Positions 1 to 8,501 of a DNA stretch of 64,000 nucleotides are shown here, in pieces. Source of the stretch: Pseudomonas lalucatii. GTDB taxonomy: Bacteria; Pseudomonadota; Gammaproteobacteria; Pseudomonadales; Pseudomonadaceae. The translations under genes were made by a program, and so were the position numbers. The stretch spans positions 496,001 through 560,000 of the forward strand of contig NZ_JADPMV010000002.1 of assembly GCF_018398425.1 (NCBI RefSeq), in the 5' to 3' direction. How positions within the stretch are numbered: position 1 is the first letter of the stretch; each line of letters opens with the position of its first letter. Under the pieces are notes generated by a model that had not been told where the DNA came from, did no database searches, and worked only from the letters and a program-made list of their open reading frames with translations.

Positions 1-595
1 TGGCGAAGGGCACCAGCATCAGGGTGCCGACGCAGACCTGGATCAGCGCGATCAGGTGCGGCGGCGTGCCCTTGAGTTTCTTCGCCACCAGGGCGGCCAG
101 GGCGTAGAAGAAGGCCGCGCCCAGGGCCAGGAGGATACCGCCCAGGTAGTCGCTGCCGATATAGCCGGCGTTCGGCTTGGCCTGCACGATCAGCAGCATG
201 CCGGCGAAGGCCAGGCCCAGCCACATCAGCTTGGTCGCGGTCAGGCGCTCGCCGAGGAACAGCGCGCCGAGCCCCACCAGGATGAACGGCTGGGTGTTGT
301 ACACCGCCGTGGCGATGGAGATGGAGGCCCGCGGGTAGGCGGCGAACAGCAGCAGCCAGTTGAGCACGATGGCCACCCCGCCCAGCGCGGCGAAGGCCAG
401 CAGGCGCGGCGTCAGGTGGCCCCGCAGCAGCCCCAGGGCGGCGCACACCGCCAGCAGCACCGGCGCGCCGATGGCGCAGCGCCAGAACACCACATCCATC
501 GCCGGCTGCCCGGAATAGAGGACGAACCAGCCTATGGTTCCGGAAATCATCATCGCCGCGGTCATTTCGACCGAGCCACGCGCCTTGCTGTTCAT
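1..595 (-). CDS. EamA/DMT-family permease, 3' end outside window
   Basis: The reverse strand from ATG 595 reads as a polytopic membrane protein beginning MNSKARGSVEMTAAM and stays open to the window edge, so about 198 residues are visible and the C-terminus is missing. Alternating hydrophobic segments with small-residue-rich helices, and the stretch YNTQPFILVGLGALFLGE near residues 98-115, are typical of the EamA half-repeat of drug/metabolite exporters. The substrate cannot be read from sequence. It is divergent from an Lrp/AsnC regulator across about 130 bases, a common arrangement for amino-acid exporters under local Lrp-type control; that pairing is inference. Confidence 0.85.
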   Translation of the reverse strand, partial: MNSKARGSVEMTAAMMISGTIGWFVLYSGQPAMDVVFWRCAIGAPVLLAVCAALGLLRGHLTPRLLAFAALGGVAIVLNWLLLFAAYPRASISIATAVYNTQPFILVGLGALFLGERLTATKLMWLGLAFAGMLLIVQAKPNAGYIGSDYLGGILLALGAAFFYALAALVAKKLKGTPPHLIALIQVCVGTLMLVPFA

Positions 596-659
596 GGAGC
601 ACCTCCGTCAGTTGTCAGAGGCTAAGATATTATGCACAGCATCCATTTCACATGACGTA

Positions 660-689
660 AATTAGGCCATATACAACAAAAACCTAATT
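660..689. promoter_or_regulatory. Inverted repeat in the divergent EamA/Lrp intergenic region
   Basis: AATTAGG at 660-666 is mirrored by CCTAATT at 683-689, with 16 bases between, in an A+T-rich 132-base gap separating the permease and regulator starts. Position and symmetry suit an operator for the Lrp-type regulator, which often autoregulates. The match to a defined consensus was not tested, so this is a candidate only. Confidence 0.35.
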
Positions 690-727
690 ATAAAAGGCAA
701 ATCCTCAACATAACGGAGAAACGGATA

Positions 728-1204
728 ATGCTGGACTCTCTCGACCAGAAAATTCTCGACGCCTTGCTGCAGGACTCGCGCATCTCCCTCAAGGCGCTGG
801 CCGGCCAGGTCGGCCTGTCGTCCCCCGCCACCTCGGAGCGCGTGCGGCGCCTCGAGGAGCGCGGGGTGATCCGCGGCTTCACCATCGAGATCGACCCGCG
901 GGCCCTGGGCTACCAGCTGCAGGCGATCGTGCGCATCAAGCCGCTGCCGGGCATGCTCCACCCGGTGCAGAAGCTGATCGAAGACACCGCCGAGTTCTGC
1001 GAGTGCGACAAGGTCACCGGCGATGACTGCTTCATCGCGCGCCTCTACCTGCGCTCCATCGACCAGCTCGACCATATTCTCGACCGCATCGCCGACAAGG
1101 CGCAGACCAGCACGTCGATCGTCAAATCGCAGCCGATCAAGCGCCGCCCGCCGGGCATTGGCCGGCGCGGGGTAGGCGGCAAGGCGGCCGAGGGGGCGAA
1201 CTAG
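728..1204 (+). CDS. Lrp/AsnC family transcriptional regulator
   Basis: This 158-residue protein has an N-terminal helix-turn-helix starting MLDSLDQKILDALLQDSRIS, with recognition segment GLSSPATSERVRRLEERG around residues 30-47, then an RAM-type ligand-binding half from about residue 65 (LGYQLQAIVRIKPLPG, then the acidic-cysteine stretch EFCECDKVTGDDCF). Length and domain order match the family. ACGGAG lies about nine bases before the ATG. The C-terminal 20 residues are basic and Gly-rich (RRPPGIGRRGVGGK), a little longer than usual. It is divergent from an EamA permease and probably regulates it; the effector is unknown. Confidence 0.9.
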   Translation: MLDSLDQKILDALLQDSRISLKALAGQVGLSSPATSERVRRLEERGVIRGFTIEIDPRALGYQLQAIVRIKPLPGMLHPVQKLIEDTAEFCECDKVTGDDCFIARLYLRSIDQLDHILDRIADKAQTSTSIVKSQPIKRRPPGIGRRGVGGKAAEGAN

Positions 1205-1301
1205 GCGAAGCACTCAAGGGCCAATGACCGGCTCGACTTCCTTGCCCAGTGTCGGCCGAGGCGGAAGAATCCCGAAGCCCCCGAAAGGGCTCCTCACCAC
1301 G

Positions 1302-3035
1302 CTATGACAGGTCGGCGACCTCCCGCTCGATCATGCGCTTGATGTGCTCCTCGCTGTCGACCATGGTTTCACTGTCCTCGCGCAGCGACTTGACCAGCCC
1401 CGCTATCATGGCCAGCAGCACAAAGGTGAAGGGCAGAGCGCCGGCGATCGACGCCGCCTGCAGCGACTTCATGGCCTGGTCTCCGCCGACGAGCAGCAGG
1501 ATCAGCGTCACTCCACCCAGTACCGAACCCCATATGATGCGCTGCTGCACCGGCGGGCGACGGCCGAACGCCAGCAGTCGGCCCAGCACCAGGGTGCCGG
1601 AATCGGCAGAGGTGACGAAGAAAATAACCACCACGCCCAGTGCCGCGGCCTTGGCGATTGTTGCGGTGATACCCGGCGTCAGCACATCGAAGATGTTGTA
1701 GAAGGCGCCGGCATAGTCCCAGTTGTTGACGGCGGCATCGTAGATGCTCATGTCGGTGCCGTAGATGGCTTCGTTGATGCCCGCGGAACCGAGCACGCCG
1801 AACCAGACCAGGGCCACTACCGACGGGATGAACATCACGCCGAGCATGAACTCGCGGATGGTGCGGCCGCGGGAGATGCGCGCGATGAACATGCCGACGA
1901 AGCCAGCCCAGGCGATCCACCAGCCCCAGTAGAAGATGGTCCAGCCGCCCTGCCAGGTACGCTCTTCGGGGCTGCGTGCGGTCCAGAGCGTCATCGAGAC
2001 GGCGTCGGAGAGGTAATCCCCCATGGCGGTGACCGAGCTGGCGATCAGGTAGTTGGTGTCGCTGGCCAGCATGAAGTAGGACAGTATCGCGATACAGATC
2101 CAGGAATTCAGCGTCGACAGCTGCTTGATGCCCTTGGCGACGCCGCTGGTCGCCGAGAGCGTCGCGACGACGGTGATCAGGACGATCGACAGTACGGTGA
2201 CGGTCTGGGACCTTTCCTCCAGCAGGCCGAGCGAGATCAGGCCGGCGCCGATCTGCTCGACGCCGAGTCCGAGCGTCGTGGAGATGCCGAAGATGGTGCC
2301 GAATACGGTCAGGATGTCGACGGTATGTCCGATCGGACCATAGATCCTGTCGCCGATCAGCGGATAGAGCGCCGAGCGCATCGACAGCGGCAGGCCCTTG
2401 CGGAAGGCGAAGTACGCCAGCGATACGCCGACGATGCCGTACATGGCCCAAGCGATGGTGCCCCAGTGGAAAATGGTCAGCTTGATGCCGCCGGCCGCGG
2501 CTTCGGCGACCAGGTCGCTGGGAACCGGAAACCCTTCGTCGCCGGGCAACAGTCCCTGCTCCAGTGCGATCCTTTTGGCGTCGAAGAAGGCCGCAACCGC
2601 TGACTTCACCTCATGGCTGAGGAAGGGGTTGCCGCCGCTCCAGTCGCTGGCGAAGTGGATCATCGGCTCGGACACGCCAAAGAACAGCAAGGCGGCGCCG
2701 GTGCCGCAGCCGAAAAGCATCGAGAACCAGGCGAAATTGCTGAATTCTGGCCTGTCGTCATCGCGCCCGAGGCGTATTTTGCCGACGCGCGAGCAGGTGA
2801 TGTACATGCAAACCACGAAGGCCAGAAACATCATCAGCACGTAGTACCAGCCCAAGGTGCTTTCGATCCAGGTCTTCAGTCCAAGAAACTGTTCGCTGGC
2901 CGTCTTGCCGAGCAAGATCGCATACAGCATGAAAAACACAATCATGGTGATGGCGGTTATACCAAGGGTCGGATTCAACCCTTTTAATATGCCTCTCTGC
3001 TCGATAAGAGCATCTAGACGTTCATTGGAGAGCAT
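1302..3035 (-). CDS. BCCT family betaine/carnitine/choline transporter
   Basis: A 577-residue polytopic protein of the betaine-choline-carnitine transporter family, which import quaternary ammonium osmolytes with sodium or protons. It carries the family signature GGWTIFYWGWWIAWAGF near the middle, and LLFFGVSEPM in the region that forms sodium and substrate sites. The start is ATG 3035 because GAGGA sits seven bases upstream; a TTG at 3050 is in frame but poorer. About 40 extra residues, including LLPGDEGFPVPSD, seem to lie in the loop before FHWGTIAWAMYG. G+C content looks lower than in neighbours, and there is no bet operon nearby, so substrate is not assignable. Confidence 0.93.
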   Translation of the reverse strand: MLSNERLDALIEQRGILKGLNPTLGITAITMIVFFMLYAILLGKTASEQFLGLKTWIESTLGWYYVLMMFLAFVVCMYITCSRVGKIRLGRDDDRPEFSNFAWFSMLFGCGTGAALLFFGVSEPMIHFASDWSGGNPFLSHEVKSAVAAFFDAKRIALEQGLLPGDEGFPVPSDLVAEAAAGGIKLTIFHWGTIAWAMYGIVGVSLAYFAFRKGLPLSMRSALYPLIGDRIYGPIGHTVDILTVFGTIFGISTTLGLGVEQIGAGLISLGLLEERSQTVTVLSIVLITVVATLSATSGVAKGIKQLSTLNSWICIAILSYFMLASDTNYLIASSVTAMGDYLSDAVSMTLWTARSPEERTWQGGWTIFYWGWWIAWAGFVGMFIARISRGRTIREFMLGVMFIPSVVALVWFGVLGSAGINEAIYGTDMSIYDAAVNNWDYAGAFYNIFDVLTPGITATIAKAAALGVVVIFFVTSADSGTLVLGRLLAFGRRPPVQQRIIWGSVLGGVTLILLLVGGDQAMKSLQAASIAGALPFTFVLLAMIAGLVKSLREDSETMVDSEEHIKRMIEREVADLS

Positions 3036-3814
3036 GGGCTTTCCTCGCAAGAGTGTGTTGGATGAGTCCTTGTTATTGTGTTTTTCATGACCTAATAGTG
3101 GCTGGAAAGAAAGTCCCAGTTATCCTCCGTGGGGCTGTAGGTTCATGTTCCTCAGTCTGGCAACGGACATATCCCTCCATCTGACCTGACGTCCGATATT
3201 GCGCATTGAATAGCGGACGCTTGCTGAGTTGCGGCGATGCTTTGGCTTTGGGCAGGTTTTTTGATAGTGCAATCGCGTCCGTGCCGGCTAGCGCTGGCGG
3301 CAGACGCTCTTATTTTTATTTATGTCTACGAATGGCTAAGCACTTGATGATGCCCAGCGCCGATAGGGCTGTAAACCGCTTACAGGCTAATGACTGGCAT
3401 TAGTAAAACTTATGCCACGACTGATGACGAGAATGTCGTCGAGTGAAATGCAGTGTGTTGGGCTGATCGTTATCACGGCCAACGCAAGGCTAAAAGAGAA
3501 CCCAGTTAGTAAGTTTCTGTTTTACTTTTGCGCAGTTTAAGCTCCTCGACGGGCAGTTTCGCTGATACTGCGGGAAAGCATTACGTGGCTTTCCAGAGGA
3601 CAACCATCCACCCGGCGCGAACTTGAGGACCACGTCGAGTGGACAACATTGCCTTGCTCACCTACTTCTGCGCTCGGCCGTGCGGAGTCGATTTTGTTCT
3701 TTCGGCCGGCTGCCGACGATCCAGACTAACTAGATCAGGGTGAGCCCCACCAAGAGCCCCCTCGACAGGCCTGCTGAGCCGCGCGATGGCCGCGCATCAG
3801 CGAGCGCCAGCGGC
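3036..3814. other. Gene-free, A+T-richer intergenic stretch
   Basis: About 780 bases between the BCCT transporter start and the DUF3087 stop hold no convincing gene. The composition is well below the surroundings: row 3301-3360 has 26 G+C of 60 by my count, against 45 of 60 in a sampled hrpA row (5041-5100). The only forward frame of note (3206-3403, 65 codons) has no recognisable motif. The part next to 3035 must carry the transporter promoter. A short inverted repeat, TAATG/CATTA, lies near 3389-3403. I see no tRNA or integrase remnant. Confidence 0.6.
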
Positions 3815-4339
3815 TCACTGGCAGCCTTTGACCGCCTCCAGCCAGGCCGGGTCGAGGCGCTGTTGCTGCGGGTCCAGGCCGCGCTGCGCCATGGCCTCGC
3901 GGTGCGCGTCGATCTCGCGCACCAGTTGCCCGAGTTCGCTGCTGTTGCCGTCCAGCTGGTGCATCTGGGTCAGGCCCAGGTGATAGAAACGCAGCAGCTT
4001 CATGGCGCTCTCGTCGCCGGCCGCCACCCCGGCCTTGACCCGGTGCATCTGGTTGGTCACGCGCATCAGGCTGCGCTTGAGCCGCCAGCCGTACACCGCC
4101 GCCGCCATGAACGGGCGCGACCATAGCTGCAGGCGCACGAAGGCGACGGTCAGGGCCAGGCCGGCGAGCACGCCGATCAGGTTCCACTTGAAGTTGTCGC
4201 CGCCGGGGGTGCCGAACAGCTGGCTGCTGGCCGTGGCGCAGAGCATCGCCAGCAGCAGGAACAGGGCCACGATCAGCAGGGTGCTGCGGCGGGTCTGCTG
4301 GCGGTAGTGCTCGGGGTTCATGGGCTGGATTTCGAACAT
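3815..4339 (-). CDS. DUF3087 domain protein, two-helix inner membrane protein
   Basis: The 174-residue product starts MFEIQPMNPEHYRQQTRRS, then has two hydrophobic segments at about residues 19-38 (TLLIVALFLLLAMLCATASS) and 52-68 (LIGVLAGLALTVAFVRL), followed by a long soluble helical C-terminal half. This layout and the opening residues fit the DUF3087 family found in Pseudomonas; no function is established. AGGAG lies six bases before the ATG. It begins 18 bases after the hrpA stop on the same strand, so the two are probably cotranscribed. Confidence 0.8.
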   Translation of the reverse strand: MFEIQPMNPEHYRQQTRRSTLLIVALFLLLAMLCATASSQLFGTPGGDNFKWNLIGVLAGLALTVAFVRLQLWSRPFMAAAVYGWRLKRSLMRVTNQMHRVKAGVAAGDESAMKLLRFYHLGLTQMHQLDGNSSELGQLVREIDAHREAMAQRGLDPQQQRLDPAWLEAVKGCQ

Positions 4340-4357
4340 CTAGTACTCCTGGCGCGG

Positions 4358-7300
4358 TCAGGCTTCGACCGCGCTCCACTGCTTGCTAAGGCGCTTGTCC
4401 GATACCGCCATTTTGGTGCCCAGCTGCTGGGCGAACAGCGACACCCGATACTCCTCGAGCATCCAGCGGTACTGGATAAGCTGCGGATCGCGCTTGCCCT
4501 CCTGGCGGTGCTTGCCCAGGCGCGCCTGGTACTGCTCCCAGTAGCCGGCCAGCTCGCCGCTCCACACCCGGTCGCGCTGCACCTGGGCGCCGATCTTGTC
4601 CAGGCGCTGCTCGATGGCCTTGAGGTAGCGCGGCAGTTCCTTGAGCCACTCGCCCGGCGTCTCGCGCACGAAGCCCGGGTAGACCAGGTTGGCGAGCTGC
4701 TGCTTGATGTCGTTGAGCGCCATGGCCTGGGCCAGGTCGATCTTGCCCTTGAAGCGTTTCTGCAGGCCGTGCCACAGCTTGAGGATTTCCAGGCACAGGC
4801 GGGCCAGGCGTTCGACGTGGGCCGTCCAGTCGCCGCGCTTGCGCTCGGCCAGGGCCGCCAGGGCGGCGCCGTCGCGGGGCAGGCTCGCTTCACCCTCGAG
4901 GATGCAGCTGTCCAGGCTGGCCAGGAGGATGTCCTCGACCAGCGCCTCGATGCGGCCGATCTCGCGGTGCAGCAGGCCCAGCTCGGTCAGCCCCGGCAGC
5001 TTGCCGCGCAGGTACTTGGCCGGCTCGGCCAGTTGCTGCAACAGCAGGCGCTGCAGGGCGCGGCGGTGCTGGAACTCGGCCTCGGCCTGGGTCGGGAAGC
5101 GCCCTTCCTTGACCTCTCCGCCCTCCTCCACCAGCGCCGGGTAGACGGTCATCGACAGCCCGGCGACCTTCTGCTGGGCCTTCTCGGCCACTTCGGCGAA
5201 GGCCTTGGCCTGCACCGGCTGCTGGGCTTTCTCGGTCTTCGGCAGGGCCAGCGCGGCCTGGCTGGCCTCGCTGAAGCGGGCACACAGCTCGGCCAGGTCG
5301 CGCCCCTCGCCGAGCGGCTTGCCATGGCTGTCGACCACCTCGATGTTCATGCGCAGGTGGCCCTCGATCTGCGCGGCGGCATCGGTCCAGGCCTCCTCGG
5401 CCACGCGCACCCCGGTCATGCGCAGCAGCTCGCGGCCCAGGGCGGCGGGCAGGCTGCCCTCGGCGAAAGCGATCTTGGCCAGGGCCGCGCCGACGAAGTC
5501 CGGCACCGGCACGAAGTTCTTGCGCACCGCCTTGGGCAGGTTGCGCACCAGGGCCACGCACTTGGCCTCCAGCAGGCCCGGCACCAGCCACTCCAGGCGC
5601 TCGCCGGGCAGCTGCGGCAGCAGCGGCGCCGGCACCCGCAGGGTGACGCCGTCGCGCGGATGATTGGGTTCGAAGTGATAGGACAACGGCAGTTGCAGCT
5701 CGCCCAGGTGCAGGCTGTCGGGGTATTGCGCGGCGGTGACCTCGCGGGCGTCGCGGGCCAGCACGTCTTCCTCGCGCATGATCAGCAGCTGCGCATTGCC
5801 GGCGCTCTCGCGCTTGTACCAGCTGTCGAAACTGGCGGTCTGGTAGATGTCGGCCGGCAGGCGCGCCTCGTAGAAGGCGAACAGGGTTTCCTCGTCGGCC
5901 AGGATGTCACGCCGCCGGGCCTTGGCCTCCAGCTCGTCGAGCTTTTCCAGCAGCTGGCGGTTGGCCGACAGGCAGCGGGCGCGGGAGTGGATCTCGCCGC
6001 CGACCAGGCCCTCGCGGATGAACAGCTCGCGCGACACCACCGGGTCGATCGGGCCGTAGTGCACCGGGCGACGGCCGACCACGATCATGCCGTAGAGGCT
6101 GATCTGCTCGTAGGCCACCACCTGTCCGCGCTTCTTCTCCCAGTGCGGCTCCAGGTGATTCTTCTTGATCAGGTGGCCGGCCAGGGGCTCGATCCAGTCC
6201 GGCTCGATCTTCGCCACCATGCGCGCAAACAGCTTGCTGGTCTCCACCAGCTCGGCGGTCATCAGCCAGCTGGGTTTCTTTCTACCCAGGCCGGAGGAGG
6301 GATGAATCCAGAAGCGCCGCTGACGCGCGCCGAGGTAGTCGCCGTCTTCGGTTTTCTGGCCGATCTGGCTGAGCAGGCCGCTGAGGATGGCCTTGTGTAC
6401 CTTGGCGTAGTCGATGCTGCGCTGCTGGGCCTCGTCCTTGACGGCCTTGGCGGACTCGCGGGCAGCGTCCGGGCCCTTGCCGGGCTCCGGCTTGGCCGGC
6501 TTGCCCTCCGGCGCCTTGGCCTTGAGCTGCAGCTCGCGGCTGATCAGGGTCAGCTGGCGGTGCGCGTCGCGCCACTCGCGCAGGCGCAGGTAGTTGAGGA
6601 AGTTCTTCCGGCACCAGCTGCGCAGGGCGTTGGAACCCAGGGCCTGGCGCTGCTCCTCGAAGCCGCGCCACAGGTTGATCAGGGCGGCAAAGTCCGAATC
6701 GACGTCCTTCCACTGGGCGTGGGCCTGGTCGGCGGCCTGCTGGCGGTCGGACGGGCGCTCGCGCACATCCTGCACCGACAGGGCGCTGGCGATGATCAGC
6801 ACTTCCTCCAGGCTGCCCTGCTTGGCGCCCTCGAGCACCATGCGGCCCATGCGCGGGTCCACCGGCAGGCGCGCCAGCTGGCGGCCCAGGGGGGTCAGCT
6901 GGCCGTCGCGGCTGACCGCCGAGAGCTCCTGCAGCAGGGTGTAGCCATCGCTGATGGCCTTGCCGTCCGGCGGCTCGATGAAGGGAAAGGCGTCGACCTC
7001 GCCCAGGCGCAGGTGGAGCATCTGCAGGATCACCGCGGCCAGGTTGGTACGCAGGATCTCCGGGTCGGTGAATTCGGGGCGAGCGAGGAAGTCCTCCTCG
7101 CTGTACAGGCGGATGCAGATGCCCGGCTCGACCCGCCCGCAGCGGCCCTTGCGCTGGTTGGCGCTGGCCTGGGACACGGCCTCGATGGGCAGGCGCTGGA
7201 CCTTGGCGCGGTAGCTGTAGCGGCTGATGCGCGCGGTGCCGCTGTCGATCACGTAGCGGATGCCCGGCACGGTCAGCGAGGTCTCGGCGACGTTGGTGGC

Positions 7301-8365
7301 CAGGACGATCTTGCGCCCGGCCATGGGCTGGAAGATCTTCTGTTGCTCGGCCGGGGTCAGCCGCGCATACAGCGGCAGCACCTCGGTGTGCCTGAGGTTG
7401 GCCTTGCGCAGCACCTCGGCGCAGTCGCGGATCTCCCGCTCGCCGGGCAGGAACACCAGCACGTCGCCGGGGCGCTTGCCCTCGCTGCGCTCGAAGGCGG
7501 CCAGCTCGTCGAGGCCGGCGAGTATCGCCTGGTCCACCGAGAGGTCCTCCTCGACCCGGTTGCCCTCCTCGTCCTGCTCGGCGGTCAGCGGCCGGTACCA
7601 GGTCTCCACCGGGTAGGTGCGCCCCGACACCTCCACCACCGGCGCGCCGCCGAAGTGCTGGGAGAAGCGTTCCAGGTCGATGGTCGCCGAGGTGATGATC
7701 AGCTTGAGGTCGGGCCGGCGCGCCAGCAGGGTCTTCAGGTAGCCGAGCAGGAAATCGATGTTCAGGCTGCGCTCGTGGGCCTCGTCGACGATCAGGGTGT
7801 CGTACTTGTCGAGGAAGCGGTCGTGCTGGGTCTCGGCCAGCAGGATGCCGTCGGTCATCAGCTTGATCAGGCTGCGCTCGTTGCTCTGGTCCTCGAAGCG
7901 CACCTGGTAGCCCACCAGTTCGCCCAGCGGCGTGCCGATCTCCTCGGCCACCCGGGTGGCCACGCTGCGCGCGGCCAGGCGGCGCGGCTGGGTGTGGCCG
8001 ATCAGGCCGTGGGTGCCGCGGCCCAGCTCCAGGCAGATCTTCGGCAGCTGGGTGGTCTTGCCCGAGCCGGTCTCGCCGGCGATCACCACCACCTGATGCT
8101 TGCTGATAGCGGCCTTGATCTCGTCGCGCTTGGCGGCGATCGGCAGGGCGTCGTCGTAGCGCATGGCCGGCACGCTGAGGCGACGCGCCTCGACCTTGGC
8201 GACGGAGGCCTGGAAGCGCTCCAGCCACTGCGCCAGCTTGGCCTGATCCTGGGTCGCCGGCTTGCGCAGCTCATGCAGCTGGCGACGCAGGCGGTGACGG
8301 TCGGCGATCAGCGCCTGATCGAGGTTCTTCAGCAGGAGGTCGAAGGCGGGAGTCTGGTCGGTCAT
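4358..8365 (-). CDS. hrpA: ATP-dependent RNA helicase HrpA (DEAH box)
   Basis: A 1335-residue DEAH-box RNA helicase, close to the usual 1300 or so residues of HrpA. Walker A GETGSGKT is at residues 97-104 and DEAH at 194-197; further on are the helicase C-terminal arginine-rich segment QRKGRCGRVEPG, the HA2/OB-fold region and the long HrpA-specific C-terminal domain. HrpA acts in the cytoplasm, where it unwinds RNA and in E. coli helps resolve stalled or collided ribosomes. ATG 8365 (MTDQTPAFDLLL) is chosen because the upstream in-frame residues look untranslated; no strong Shine-Dalgarno is visible. DUF3087 follows in the same operon. Confidence 0.95.
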   Translation of the reverse strand: MTDQTPAFDLLLKNLDQALIADRHRLRRQLHELRKPATQDQAKLAQWLERFQASVAKVEARRLSVPAMRYDDALPIAAKRDEIKAAISKHQVVVIAGETGSGKTTQLPKICLELGRGTHGLIGHTQPRRLAARSVATRVAEEIGTPLGELVGYQVRFEDQSNERSLIKLMTDGILLAETQHDRFLDKYDTLIVDEAHERSLNIDFLLGYLKTLLARRPDLKLIITSATIDLERFSQHFGGAPVVEVSGRTYPVETWYRPLTAEQDEEGNRVEEDLSVDQAILAGLDELAAFERSEGKRPGDVLVFLPGEREIRDCAEVLRKANLRHTEVLPLYARLTPAEQQKIFQPMAGRKIVLATNVAETSLTVPGIRYVIDSGTARISRYSYRAKVQRLPIEAVSQASANQRKGRCGRVEPGICIRLYSEEDFLARPEFTDPEILRTNLAAVILQMLHLRLGEVDAFPFIEPPDGKAISDGYTLLQELSAVSRDGQLTPLGRQLARLPVDPRMGRMVLEGAKQGSLEEVLIIASALSVQDVRERPSDRQQAADQAHAQWKDVDSDFAALINLWRGFEEQRQALGSNALRSWCRKNFLNYLRLREWRDAHRQLTLISRELQLKAKAPEGKPAKPEPGKGPDAARESAKAVKDEAQQRSIDYAKVHKAILSGLLSQIGQKTEDGDYLGARQRRFWIHPSSGLGRKKPSWLMTAELVETSKLFARMVAKIEPDWIEPLAGHLIKKNHLEPHWEKKRGQVVAYEQISLYGMIVVGRRPVHYGPIDPVVSRELFIREGLVGGEIHSRARCLSANRQLLEKLDELEAKARRRDILADEETLFAFYEARLPADIYQTASFDSWYKRESAGNAQLLIMREEDVLARDAREVTAAQYPDSLHLGELQLPLSYHFEPNHPRDGVTLRVPAPLLPQLPGERLEWLVPGLLEAKCVALVRNLPKAVRKNFVPVPDFVGAALAKIAFAEGSLPAALGRELLRMTGVRVAEEAWTDAAAQIEGHLRMNIEVVDSHGKPLGEGRDLAELCARFSEASQAALALPKTEKAQQPVQAKAFAEVAEKAQQKVAGLSMTVYPALVEEGGEVKEGRFPTQAEAEFQHRRALQRLLLQQLAEPAKYLRGKLPGLTELGLLHREIGRIEALVEDILLASLDSCILEGEASLPRDGAALAALAERKRGDWTAHVERLARLCLEILKLWHGLQKRFKGKIDLAQAMALNDIKQQLANLVYPGFVRETPGEWLKELPRYLKAIEQRLDKIGAQVQRDRVWSGELAGYWEQYQARLGKHRQEGKRDPQLIQYRWMLEEYRVSLFAQQLGTKMAVSDKRLSKQWSAVEA

Positions 8366-8501
8366 CGGGGCCGTGATGCAGTCGGGCTGAAGGGGACGCC
8401 AACGGCGCCCGCTCCCAGCGGGAAAATTAGCCGGCGATTGTCGCAGATTTCCCGGCCCCATGCGCCCAAGCCGACACGACCCCGGCCTCGACCCGATACC
8501 G

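Noticed and set aside
3206..3403. A 65-codon forward frame in the gene-free stretch
   Set aside because: No recognisable motif, and its sequence is not like a known small-protein family. It is probably chance in A+T-richer DNA.
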